From positions 3,410,001 to 3,474,000 of the forward strand of contig JAGMVK010000003.1 in assembly GCA_020747065.1 (NCBI GenBank): a stretch of 64,000 nt of DNA. Direction: 5' to 3'. Below the pieces are notes generated by a model. The model saw only the letters and a program-made list of their open reading frames with translations, ran no database searches and was not told the origin of the DNA. Positions 1 to 10,310 of this stretch are shown here, one piece after another. This stretch comes from Cadophora sp. MPI-SDFR-AT-0126. Lineage: Eukaryota > Ascomycota > Leotiomycetes > Helotiales > Ploettnerulaceae. A program made the translations under genes and the position numbers. How positions within the stretch are numbered: position 1 is the first letter of the stretch; every line of letters begins with the position of its first letter.

Positions 1-261
1 CTTGGCGAGAATTGGTGAGATCTGAGGTGGATGGTGGTGAAATGATGTGGTGTGAAGAGGATGATGTGTGAAGTTTGATGGAGGAGAGTGCTTTTGATGG
101 AAGAGCTTTTGTGGTGATTGGAATAGGCGAAGATTCGTCAAGATGTCAAAGAAATCGGGGAGCTTGCTAAGATCAGAAGGAGGGAAAGAATTTATAGTTG
201 CGCTCATCGTGAGAATCATGAGAATTGTGAGACGAGCCTCTTTACCATTGTTGAAGGCCAT
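1..261 (-). CDS. Putative secreted protein, N-terminal part only (runs off left edge)
   Basis: An open frame of 87 codons begins at the ATG at 261 and stays open to the window edge. The N-terminus has a charged start followed by a hydrophobic stretch (about residues 10-20, LTILMILTMSA) that could be a signal peptide. The rest is rich in Pro, His, Ser and Phe and resembles no family I know. The protein is incomplete, so no function can be proposed. The call rests on the open frame and the signal-like start; it could be a chance open frame. Confidence 0.35.
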   Translation of the reverse strand, partial: MAFNNGKEARLTILMILTMSATINSFPPSDLSKLPDFFDILTNLRLFQSPQKLFHQKHSPPSNFTHHPLHTTSFHHHPPQISPILAK

Positions 262-615
262 CCTACTGATCTCTTGGCTTTGCTATTATGAATGTTGACA
301 ATAGGGGTTCTCGCTTAACCTTCCAAAGGTGGGGCAACAAAAACAAAGCATCTAATTTCGAATTACCACTGCAAAATCAGCACACCATGACGACTTGAGA
401 TGATAGACTCATCCCACCGATACTTTCAAGTACTCAACAAATGCATATAAGCTTTGCAAATTTTCAAATTCTTCAATTGCCTCCTGTTAACTTGCAGTGG
501 AAGGACACCAGCACCCATTGGCTGATGCAAACAATGGAAATATGACACCTTCCATAAGTTACCAGAACTCCACCGAGCACGAAATTATGTACACCATGAA
601 ACTTTCGAATTTATC

Positions 616-636
616 AAAAAAAAAAAAAAAAAAAAA
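616..636. repeat. Poly-A run, 21 A
   Basis: Uninterrupted run of 21 A in gene-free sequence between the two leftmost minus-strand frames. No target-site duplication or element body is visible next to it. Confidence 0.9.
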
Positions 637-683
637 GCGAAGATGAATGTGGGCAGTAAAACTTTTTGGCATTTTCCTGGGCG

Positions 684-905
684 TCATTCGGTCGCAAATT
701 CACTTCTCGCTGCGAAGTCGAGCAACCACATTACCAAGCAGTGGCTTTGAGCTTCAACAATAGTAAGGCTCCCTTGAATGGAAAAATTGCTTTCAAAATA
801 CATCAACGAGCGAATAAATCTCTCATCATTCTCAGTATTGATTAATGGAGCACCTGTCTCCTTGTCAGGCGCTACCCATAACATCGTCATTTTCATCTCA
901 GGCAT
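684..905 (-). CDS. Small hypothetical ORF, 73 aa, doubtful
   Basis: A 73-codon frame starts at the ATG at 905. Its composition looks fairly protein-like (mixed charged and hydrophobic residues, ending near MWLLDFAARSEFATE), but no family is recognised and no introns could be assigned. It might be one exon of a larger gene or a chance frame. It lies between the left-edge partial gene and the hypothetical gene at 1012. Confidence 0.2.
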   Translation of the reverse strand: MPEMKMTMLWVAPDKETGAPLINTENDERFIRSLMYFESNFSIQGSLTIVEAQSHCLVMWLLDFAARSEFATE

Positions 906-1011
906 CAATAATCCTCCCTTAACTCACCCGGAAAAACTAAGATAAGGTCAATAGCCATCGAGATTTCTAATCTCAAATTCTTATCTCACTACGTCATACT
1001 TTTTGATCATT

Positions 1012-1662
1012 ATGGGACTCATGATGCGCGCATCTTCTCCGGAAGACGAGGAGATCGAGAGACCTGACTGCTACGTATATCGACTCCCAACTTCACCACC
1101 GACGGTTACAGAACTGAAGTTGCAGCCCTGGCCTACAAGAACAGAATCGAGTACAGCAGATGTGATATCCTCATCAAGTCACATGTTGGCGATTTCGCAA
1201 AGTCCCACCGCCACCCCTCAAAACAACCAAAAAACAACCAACAGCCTTTCACCACCTTGCGAATCTCCCACACCGAAATCCCCACCCAAGCCCTTCCGCA
1301 TCGCAAAGCGCCGCCATAGATCCAAATCCAATTCCCACCACCCGTCCATGAAAGCTCACGCCAGATTCACCTCCTCGAACTTCTCGAAAGCGGGGAACCT
1401 CGCCCTCGAAATTCAAAATGAGATCGAGCATTCTCGAACCAAGGATCTACGTCTCGGACGAGAGAGAAGCACGTGGTATTGGTTCTGCAAGCGCACGTTC
1501 GAGCCGCAGCCGAACGAGATGCTGAGGAAATTGAGGAGGTTGCAATTTGAAGTCTCGAAGAGGGAGTTGCTGGCTAATGGGATTAAAGATTGGGAAATTA
1601 GTGCGTTGTGTTTAGAGGGTGGGAGTGGCTTGAGGAAGGAGATCAAGTTGGAGGAGATTTAG
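1012..1662 (+). CDS. Hypothetical protein, disordered N-terminus, basic C-terminus
   Basis: A single-exon frame of 216 residues starts at the ATG at 1012. The first half is low complexity (Ser, Thr, Pro) and looks disordered. A basic patch near residues 95-110 (KPFRIAKRRHRSKS) could act as a nuclear localisation signal. The C-terminal 90 residues are more ordered, with a Trp/Arg-rich segment (RERSTWYWFCKRTFE) and predicted helices. I recognise no named family. It lies 470 bp from the end of the rhamnosidase gene, on the opposite strand. Coding status rests only on length and composition. Confidence 0.45.
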   Translation: MGLMMRASSPEDEEIERPDCYVYRLPTSPPTVTELKLQPWPTRTESSTADVISSSSHMLAISQSPTATPQNNQKTTNSLSPPCESPTPKSPPKPFRIAKRRHRSKSNSHHPSMKAHARFTSSNFSKAGNLALEIQNEIEHSRTKDLRLGRERSTWYWFCKRTFEPQPNEMLRKLRRLQFEVSKRELLANGIKDWEISALCLEGGSGLRKEIKLEEI

Positions 1663-2133
1663 TGAGGCATTGGTGGCAAGGATTGGTTTGTTGGTGCTGG
1701 AAGGTGATGGGACTTAGAATGATCGGGAACTTCTTCGTAGATCCGGGCATACAATATTCTAAGCTGCCAATGCAATGCCAAGTCACTCCATTAAGTCAAT
1801 ATGAAATTTTGTCTCCGAATATGACTTTATCATCAGATCGCGACGCCCGTGATTGAAGTCACTATTCCAATTTTGCCCGTTGACTTTTATCTCACGTGAT
1901 GTTTAGCCACAGCATCCATATCCCTGGGTGAAGTAGCAAAACCTTCTGTCAACCTTGAGGATATTTTGATAGATGTCCGATAAAGTTCTAACAGTGATTC
2001 TAAAACACACTGTTGATTAATCAGAGATTAATGCATCTCTGGCGAAAGCAGTCACGTGGTAAGCGAGGAATAAACAAGCGCTTCAGGACCGCGACGAGTA
2101 GTTTCATTTGAAGTAAAACTATACAAGTGTCTA
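1663..2133. other. Intergenic, convergent 3' ends
   Basis: A 471 bp stretch between the end of the plus-strand hypothetical gene and the end of the minus-strand rhamnosidase gene, expected to hold both 3' UTRs. It is moderately AT-rich. A short GATTAATC/GATTAATG direct repeat near 2015-2033 is the only structure noticed. Confidence 0.6.
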
Positions 2134-4853
2134 CTATCCAGCAAACTCATCAGGTTCTGCATGGTAGAATGGCGGTGGCGGTGTAATAGGCTTTGGTGGC
2201 CACCTCGTATCCGAATTGTACTCGATGCAGAACTCATGTCGTCCCGAGCCGACCTCAACACCTTGACTTTCGATCTGACCTGGAAGAACTACAATTGCTG
2301 TTGTGTTTGGGGGCACAAATACTTCCACGTTGAATGTCTTCCCTGACTCTATTGTCCAATGACACTCAATCATACCGTATGCGGACAGATGCTTGATAGA
2401 TGCAGATGTAATGATGCCACCAGGTACCGGACGAACGAGAATTTTCTTCCATCCAGGCTCTTGTGCGCTTATACCCCCGACTACTTCATGCAGCCATTGT
2501 GCGATGGCGCCAAACGCATAGTGATTGAAGGACAACATATCACCAGGGTTCAGACTCCCGTCAGGTAGCATGCTATCCCACCGTTCTGAGAATATTCCGT
2601 CAGTGCAAAGTTGCGCATTCAGAGTTTGAGCAAAAACTTACCCCACATTGTGGTGCTGCCCATTGTGACCGCATAAAGCCACGAGGGACATTTCTTTTCT
2701 AGAATCATTCGATACGCTAAGAAGTCTCGACCTGAAATTGAGAGCGCTCGACAGATCAATGGAGTCCCCACAAATCCGGTCGCAACCTTGAAGCCATTTG
2801 ATCGTACAAGGAACTCCAGTCTGTCACCACAACCTTCTTTGTGCTTTTCATTGGCACATAAATCGAAGCAGATGACAAGGGCGTATGCAGTTTGAGAGTC
2901 TGAAGCAAGTCTCCCGTTCGGAGTGATGTACTCGTCTTGGAATGTGACTCTCAATTCTTCAAAGTCGCGGTGATACATCGCAGCTTGCTCCTGATGTCCT
3001 AGAATCGTGCTGATTTTGGCGAGAAGGCCAGTGAGATGCACAAGATAGGCATTTGCAACTAGTTGCGAGTCTGTGAGAGCCTTTCCTGGGTCTTGTGGTG
3101 GCGCCGATGGATCCAGCCAGTCTCCTAGCTGATGGGCGGTCTTCGACCACAATCTATTTGGTCCACGGGGCAGTCCTCGATCTATCCAGGCAGTCATGCT
3201 CTCATACTGCTGTTGCAGAATAGATATATCCCCAAAGTTCTGATATATGTCCCAAGGTGCTGTCACAGTCACATCGCTCCAAACCGCCAGTGGTTGTCGT
3301 GGGCCAGCAAATTGCATGACATCTGGGACAACTGGAGGAGGGAGCACCCCATCTTGTTCGAATTGTTCTGCTGCCAAATCTGCAAGCCAGTTTCCAAGCA
3401 TGCCATGCGTATCGTACAAGAAGTTTGCCGTTCCGGCAAACACGCCCAAGTCCCCTGTCCAGCCCATTCGCTCATCTCGCTGCGGACAATCTGTTGGGAC
3501 AGATACAAAATTCCCACGCATTCCCCACCGAACATTTGAGTGTAATTTGTTCACCATCGTATCTGCGCACTCGAACCATCCAGTCTGCTCCATATCGGTG
3601 TGTATCACTCTGGCCGTGAAGTCATCTGTCGTTGGCATTGCATTTTCTGTGGGCCAGCCATCGACCTGCACATAACGGAAACCATGAAATGTGAACTTCG
3701 GCTCCCAGTATTCTTCGGGTAGTTGCGCAGAAAGTGTGATGGAGTCTTGGGCTTTCGCCAGCCTCAGAGGCCTTGAACCACACTCTCCATTCTCGAGTAC
3801 CTCGACATGGCTAAGTCGAATCATTTTCCCAGCACAATCGGGACCAAAAGACTTGAGGTTGACTCGAACCCAGCCTACCAAATTCTGACCAAAATCCACA
3901 ATGACTTTACCGGAGGGACTCTTTGAGATACTGACTGGGCTGATATCTTCTATACATCTCACAGGAGGAATTTCTGGAGCGGCAAGAATGACATTTTCAT
4001 CCAGATCCTTAACAACCACCGAATGGGACGTCCTGAGCTCTTCCCTGTAATCAACAATTTCTCCATCATAGATCTCTGATTCCAAAATACTTCCAGTTCC
4101 GCAAGTCCATGATGCGTCGGTTTTGCAGAGTACAGACCCGTCCACTTCCAACTGTGCCAAAAGCCCAACCTGTTCTCCGTAAATGCTGCGTACGCCTCCC
4201 ATGAAACCCAGTCGTCCAGCATACCAGCCTTCGCCTACTTCTACGACGAGGGTATTCGTCCCTTTCACAAGAAGAGACTGGACATCATGGACCTGGTAAT
4301 TTAAACGGTGATTGTAACTTGTCCAACCAGGAGCGAGGACATGGTTGCCGACTTTCTTGCCATTGATCTTTGCCTCGTAAATTCCATGCGCAGTGATGTA
4401 GAGTCGTGACTTTTCGACTGACTCGACGAGAAACTCCTTTTGAAATACGACTGGCCGTTTTGTAGCATCGATCGATTGAGGAACTGCACTTTCAATCAAG
4501 CCCGCTGCCCAGTCGCTGCGATTCAACAGTGCTACTTCGACTGTGGTCGGGGCTGACCATGGCGTGGAAAGTCTTTCGCCAATGGCTCTAACAGAGACTT
4601 CGGCAATGTCGCGAGATCTCAATGGTTGTGCTGGCCATGGAACGAGGGCAGAATCTGAAGTTTCAATTCTGAATGTATTCAAAGACTCCGAGGTTGCGCC
4701 AGGGTTTATCAAGATCTTGAGCTCAACAGCGATCTGCTTCCAATCTCGTGCCTCGCTACTGAATCTCCATGATAAACGTGGAGCTGAGTGTCCAATACCG
4801 AATCCATCTGGATAGTGCTCAAATGTGATTTTGGTAATTGATAGATTGCCCAT
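2134..4853 (-). CDS. Alpha-L-rhamnosidase, GH78, intracellular type
   Basis: Releases terminal alpha-L-rhamnose from plant glycosides or pectin fragments. The two exons are 4853-2642 and 2585-2134; the intron (2586-2641) has a GTAAGT donor and CAG acceptor, and splicing restores an MWERWDSMLPDG segment typical of the family. The product is 887 aa, the usual length for fungal GH78. The N-terminal beta-sandwich half is followed by the (alpha/alpha)6 catalytic barrel with TDCPQRDERMGWTGD at residues 454-468, which holds the conserved acidic cluster including the general-acid region. The C-terminal exon supplies the LNPGDMLSFNHYAFG segment. No signal peptide is visible (the start is MGNLSITKITFEHYPDGFG), which points to cytosolic action. 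It is divergent from the sugar porter at 5664 and likely co-regulated with it. Sugar specificity within GH78 is inferred from the family only. Confidence 0.93.
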
Positions 4854-5663
4854 TCCGATGTATGTCTGTCTGGGAAACTAGCTCGGCAATCGTCAACGTC
4901 AAAATTACAATGATAGCTGAAAATATCTTTTCCATCATCTCGTCTCAACCTCAAAAATTTGAATGAGAGAATTATTGTTCTCAGTAAGTGAACTTCACCC
5001 CGAGCAGCGATTCGTTGTATCATTGTGCCGGATTGTGAAATTCGAAAGTGGACGACGTCACGCCTCCTTTGCATGACTCGTGAGCTGGTTCTGGTGGCTT
5101 TTTTTTTTTTTGGGAGCGACTCGCCAAGCGTGGCAGAGGTTCATGAATCCAGCCAAGGAGGCAATGGCCATTCAAGGCAGTGAAATCGGCAATTTCAAAA
5201 ACAAGATAACAACTGAAAACTCCAAGTGAGTCCTGTCGCGCAATCCACCTTGCCTTGTGAGGATGTTGCGGGGATGCGGAGACGGGATGTGGACTTTGTG
5301 GCGTTGAGTGTGGAGGCAAGGATCCTGGAGCTGGCTAGCAACGTAATTCGAGACGAATGACACTTCGAAAAATGCTTCAGCTTGGCTTCTTTCCACAACC
5401 CGCTCATACTCTGACCACCCATGAAAGTGGAGGTTCGGATTCACTCCATGGGCATTCACCTCCAAGTTCATGCAGGATGCATCTCAAGAATTGCCCAACG
5501 CTCGATCTCTTAGACTGTCCTTGCAATTAGTATACATATACCCCAGGTTCCTCACCCCGTCCCCCGGATTCTGACAGCCATCAATTGCAACCACCCGCCC
5601 GTTGCTACTACTTCTTTCTTTGCAAATCCACTATCACTATCTGGAATCACTGTCTTGTCGATC
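4854..5663. promoter_or_regulatory. Divergent promoter between GH78 and sugar porter
   Basis: This 810 bp region separates two divergent start codons and must hold both promoters. A TATA-like TATACATATA lies at 5531-5540, 124 bp before the porter ATG. One exact copy of the cluster motif AGTGGAC lies at 5047-5053. Near-matches are TGTGGAC at 5288-5294 and ATCCACTATC starting at 5626. A run of 13 T spans 5099-5111. The motif is thinner here than in the GH43 and GH3/regulator promoters. Confidence 0.6.
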
Positions 5664-7442
5664 ATGGATTCCAAAGAACCCACTGTCATGGCAACACATG
5701 TCGAGGACACGCCTATCAAGGGCGACAAGACTGTCGAGGAAACAGATCTTGCACTCGGTTTGCTCCTCAACGATGAGGAACGTACCCTAGGCTTGATGAA
5801 ATCTGCCTGGAAGCACAAGAGAATCGTCTTCATGTGTAAGCCTTTAAACATTCTCACATGCTGAACAACTGATTAACGGTCTCAGCAACCGCGGCCTTCT
5901 TCGCTGGCGCTTCCTTTGGCTACGACAATGTTGTTAACTCAGCCACTCTATCCATGCCCGCTTTCTTGCTGTACTTTGGTGAAGTCAGCCCAGTGACACA
6001 CTCACTTTTCGTTCCCAGCATCTGGACTGCCCTATTCTCTTCAATGTCCGGGTTATGCCAAGCACTTGGAGGTTTTTTCATTGGTTTCATCTACGAACGC
6101 TTCGGTCGAAAGCCGTCTGCAATCGGTTCAGCCTCTCTTTCGATGGCTGGCATTGCAATTCAATACACTGCCACCACTCGAGGATCTCTTCTCGCTGGAA
6201 AGATGGTCAATTGTCTTGCTTTGGGTGGAATGATGTCGACTGGATCGACATATATATCTGAGGTAAGCATGCCATGTACGCCAGATTCCGTATGCATTCT
6301 GACAATGATTGTGCCAGATTGCGCCTGTCAGACTGAGAGGACCGATGCAATCTGCTCTCGTTCTGTTCCAAGCTCTCATGCTCATGACCGGCTTGGGGAT
6401 AATCAGTACTTTCCTCCCGGATATGACCGAAGGCGCCTTCAGGAAGGTCTTTGCTCTACAATGGGTTTGGTCAGGTATTGTTCTTGCGATGTATCCATTT
6501 CTGCCAGAGTAAGTGACTGCCCTACCATCAACTACTTACTTCTGTTAACATTGTTATAGATCTCCCGTATACCTGGTCAAGAACAACAAACTCGACAAAG
6601 CACGCCGCTCCATGTCAAAGCTATACGGAGCAGACCAAAACATCGACGCCCGATTGGCCTACCTTCGAAGCACAATCGAACATGAAGGTCCCTCTGACGG
6701 CGCAGCCAAAATTGGATACGCAGACTGCTTCAAAGGTGTTGACAGGCGCCGTACGTTGACAGTCATCTTTGTACTATTCGGACAGAATGCCTGCGGCGTT
6801 GCGTTCCTCTCTCAAGCAATCTACTTCCTCTTCCTTGCTGGTCTCAGCCCGAAGAACGTTTTCAACATTTCCATAGGCGGCTTTGCGTTGGCAAGTCTCT
6901 TCATCATCGGAAGTTGGTATTGGATTGAGAAGTTTGGTCGTCGAAAGATCTTACTCTCTGGTTCTTCACTGACTGCGGTGGTTCTAATCGTCATCGGTTG
7001 TCTTCACTACGTTCCTGGACAAGGCGCCATTTGGGCCATTGCCATCCTCCTCAATGTTCTCACCTCTTGGCAATACTTCTCTGTGGGGTCAATCTCTTGG
7101 GTCATTGCAGCCGAGCTCTCATCCTATCGCCTCAGAGGACAGACGCAATCCATCGGTTTTGGTACTCAACTGCTCGCTTCTTGCTTGTTCAACTTCGTCA
7201 CTCCGTACATGTACAACACCGATTCTGGAAATCTTGGTGCTAGGACGGGTTTCATCTGGGGCGCTTCCGCTGCTGTTTACTTTATTGCCTCGTGGTTCAT
7301 AGTCCCCGAGACTTTCGGCCTCAGTACGCAGGAGATGGACTGGATGTTCGCGAAGAGGGTTGCTGTGAAGGATTTCCAGAAGAGAAAGATCGAGGCTGGA
7401 GAGAATATTGCTGCAGAGGTTCAGGCAAAGGAGACTGTGTAG
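5664..7442 (+). CDS. MFS sugar transporter, sugar porter family
   Basis: Twelve-TM proton-coupled sugar or oligosaccharide importer of the plasma membrane. Exons are 5664-5835, 5886-6262, 6318-6508 and 6560-7442; introns are 50-55 bp with GTAAG donors, and the phases join cleanly into 540 aa. Family marks are the loop motif ERFGRK at 128-133 (usually D-R-x-G-R), PESP at 246-249 after TM6, and a PET-type motif (VPETFGLSTQEMDWMF) after TM12. The spacing and long N-terminal cytosolic tail resemble maltose/alpha-glucoside-type fungal porters, but the substrate cannot be read from sequence. Sharing a promoter with GH78 and sitting beside GH43 and GH3 genes suggests it imports the glycoside that these enzymes trim. 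Confidence 0.92.
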
Positions 7443-7846
7443 ATGTTCATCGAATCATGTTGTACATACGAACAAGCTCTTTCAGATTGCAATCAATTCT
7501 CTTTACCATACTAAGAACTTTTAAATGAAGGTGATATATGTTCAATCCACCACGAACAGCAGAACTTGATAAGCTGTCGCCTATTCCTGTGGCTTGCTGA
7601 TAATCTGGGAGCAACTTCTCCCTTGACCAATATTTCTTCGCTCTTTAGATCCCTTTCCATTACAGAAGATAATCATCTAACTATCGGAACTCGGGTCCGA
7701 CTGAGACGGGGATTCATCTAAAATTTTGCACTTTGCGCACCGAACTCAGACAGCTTCTGTTTAGCAGAGTTTGCTCGCCTTGCTAGATTCAGTTTCACAA
7801 AAACCCAATGTTTCATGCAATTTTTACTGCCTTAACTTTACACCCT
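7443..7846. other. Intergenic, convergent 3' ends
   Basis: A 404 bp gap between the convergent porter and GH43 genes, presumed to hold both 3' UTRs. No ORF, repeat or regulatory pattern stands out. Confidence 0.6.
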
Positions 7847-9539
7847 TCACTCAATTACCAAGTTCTCAAACAATACAGGCGCAGTCTCTCCTTCTCCATT
7901 GCTCGTCGCAAACAACGCAAAGACAGGTCCAGTATAACCCCACTCACTAATCAATAAAGAATCCGCAGTCCCAACCTCTCTCCAAAACTCTCCATCACAT
8001 TCCTCCTTCACATCAAATGAGTACATCAATTCCGTACACCGAACTCTGAAGCTCAAACGTGGCCTTTCACTCTGTCGCGGTATTTTCATGGTTTGTGTGA
8101 GCTGTTGCAAACTCGACACAGCGAAGACAATGCTCTCTCCCCGGACCGTGATGTCGAAATGCCGCAATTGGTCGACGTACACTGACATTCCTGCTTCTTC
8201 GTTGTCTCCTGAGGGCTGGAAGACAACATCGATTGAGATCTGAGCATTGAGAGATCTCTGGCGGAAGCTGACGAGAGATGAAGTTCCTTTTGGTGTGTTC
8301 AGATTCGCAGCTTTGCCTACAATCGAGACACCGCCTTCGCGCCACTCGTAGCTTGAGAAATTTGGATCGCGGAGATAGACCAGGCGAGGATTCGTGGAGG
8401 TGAGTGTTTCCTCCACAGGTTTGTGGAAAATCTCATTTACGTGCTTCGGAACCGGTAACGGCTGGCAATTTTCGATATCCATTCTAATTTTCTTCGAATT
8501 ATTGAAGACCGGCCACTCCCCCTCAGGCCATGTTACCGGACACAGAAATGACTCTCTCCCAAGCGGGAATCTCCCATCCTTCAATCGTACTGCAAGCATT
8601 ACAGCCCACCAATTTCCCGCCTCATCTTGGAACAAGTCTGCATGCCCGACACCCTGAACATACTCGTCCGTGCCCCTCGCAGTCAAGACCGGATTCTGAG
8701 GATGGCTCTCAAAAGGTCCCCATACGCTACGACTCCGAAACATCGTCACGCAATGGTTGATCTCCGTCCCGTCCTCAGCAAGCAATGCATAATACCAGCC
8801 ATCCTTGAAATACACATGTGGACCCTCCGCCCAGCCTCCGCCATGAGCTTTCACAAGCGGTTTTGGCAGTCCGGATATCGATTTTCCGGTTGAGATGTCA
8901 ATCTCCATCTGCACGATTTGTGGGAGGATCCCTTCTGGTAGTTTACCGTCGGCGGGCTTTTCGGGAAACATAGTGCCTTGGAAGTAGACTTTGTCGCTGT
9001 TTGGATCGAAGAAGAGGCTGGGGTCGATGCCGTGGAAGTCTATTTTGATGGGTGCGCTCCATTTCCCAGCAATGGGATCGGTGCTGGTGACGATGAAAGT
9101 GTCGGCTTTGCCGGTGAGGAGGATGTTGGTGCATATTACGTAGAACGTGCCCTGTTGGAGATTGTGAATAGTTGTTCTCAGATTATAGAAGTGAGAAGAA
9201 ATACCTTGTGATAGCGTATTGTAGGCGCGAGGATACCTTCAGTCTGGTGGCCTCGCGTGATTGCATCGTTGACTGAAATGTATCCTGGCTCGTTTATCGC
9301 ACCCTCTAAGCTGTACTTTAGCTACAGTATGTCTTGGATATGGTTCTTTGAAGAGACTTACTGCATGGTATCCAATTTGTCAAATCTTGAGAAACATGAA
9401 CACTGATATGAGGAAACCACTGGAAGGTCGAATTGACCAGATAGAAGATCCCATCAACACAGACACATGATGGATCTGGATGAAACCCGGGAATGATAGG
9501 GTTCGTTGTACTCGAAGACTGATCTTGCGGATTGCTCAT
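7847..9539 (-). CDS. GH43 beta-xylosidase / alpha-L-arabinofuranosidase, intracellular type
   Basis: Cleaves terminal xylose or arabinose from the non-reducing end. Exons are 9539-9362, 9305-9205 and 9151-7847, with introns of 56 and 53 bp; the product is 527 aa. The five-bladed propeller holds the three expected catalytic acids: base Asp22 in FHPDPSC, pKa modulator Asp136 in HGIDPSLFFD, and general acid Glu202 in GGWAEGPHVY. GHADLF further on is also typical. From about residue 330 the sequence fits the C-terminal jelly-roll seen in larger fungal GH43 members. There is no signal peptide (the start is MSNPQDQSSSTTNPIIPGFH). The upstream region carries a dense array of a shared promoter motif. 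The acceptor of intron 1 was chosen by phase, since an alternative CTGTAG breaks the frame. Xylosidase versus arabinosidase activity is not decidable here. Confidence 0.92.
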
Positions 9540-9647
9540 GATAACAAGGGTGGTTGAGAATCCTGTAATGATAAGCGAGGGAATGTTTATCGCAGCAGCC
9601 CAGGTTCGGCCAGTGATCAGGGTCTATGTACGCCTAGTAGAATGAAC

Positions 9648-10065
9648 AGTGGACGTGCAAAACCACTAGAGACATTCTCGGCCTTCCAGTATTTCGATGC
9701 ACTTGCCTAGACTGATATGTGCTCAGGGTAATCCACGTTTACCCCGCGCTGTCACGAAACCCCTGAGAGTTTAGAGAACCCCGCAGTGGACTGTGGATTG
9801 ATTCTTGGCAGTCCACTATCGCTAGACAAGTAAAGTTTTCTTGGAGAATCCGTCCACTTTACTTCCTGGTTTATTTGACGACTCGAGACGTCCACTATCG
9901 ACCGATGCAGGTGATTAATTTCAATGGAGAATCATCCACTTTGTGGACTATCTCGACTTCAGACAGCGGTCGCGGAGACTCTTCAAGTGTCGGGCTGTGC
10001 TCTTGTTGTGTCTGGAGCTCGCTTGAGCTTGGCTTACAGAATGTGCATGGCATTGGAAGTCCACT
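9648..10065. promoter_or_regulatory. Array of GTCCACT motifs upstream of GH43
   Basis: Six exact copies of GTCCACT (either strand) start at 9648(-), 9785(-), 9811(+), 9852(+), 9890(+) and 10059(+). Two share the longer GTCCACTATCG (9811, 9890). Two more are followed by TT (9852, 10059). Between them lies the perfect inverted pair TCCAC-TTT-GTGGA at 9935-9947. The copies sit 109-526 bp upstream of the GH43 start codon. By chance about 0.05 copies would be expected in this length. Interpretation: binding sites of a cluster-specific activator, most simply the C2H2 protein encoded at 13564. Confidence 0.7.
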
Positions 10066-10310
10066 TTCTCACCGGTTGAAGCTGGCATCTTAGCCCTGAC
10101 GGAAGACCTCCGCACAAGTGAGCAGACTCGTCAGGAACGCGACACTCATCAAAATGCACAATGTGAACCCACATGATTGTTGGTAGCAGAAAAAGTCCAT
10201 GTTCGTCGGGTCGAGTACAATTGAAATGTTTGTATCTGATATTATAAGACTATTTACAAGTTCCAAGGTCTACTGAGTATGTACAGATGCCAGACCCAAA
10301 GCTCTCACAA

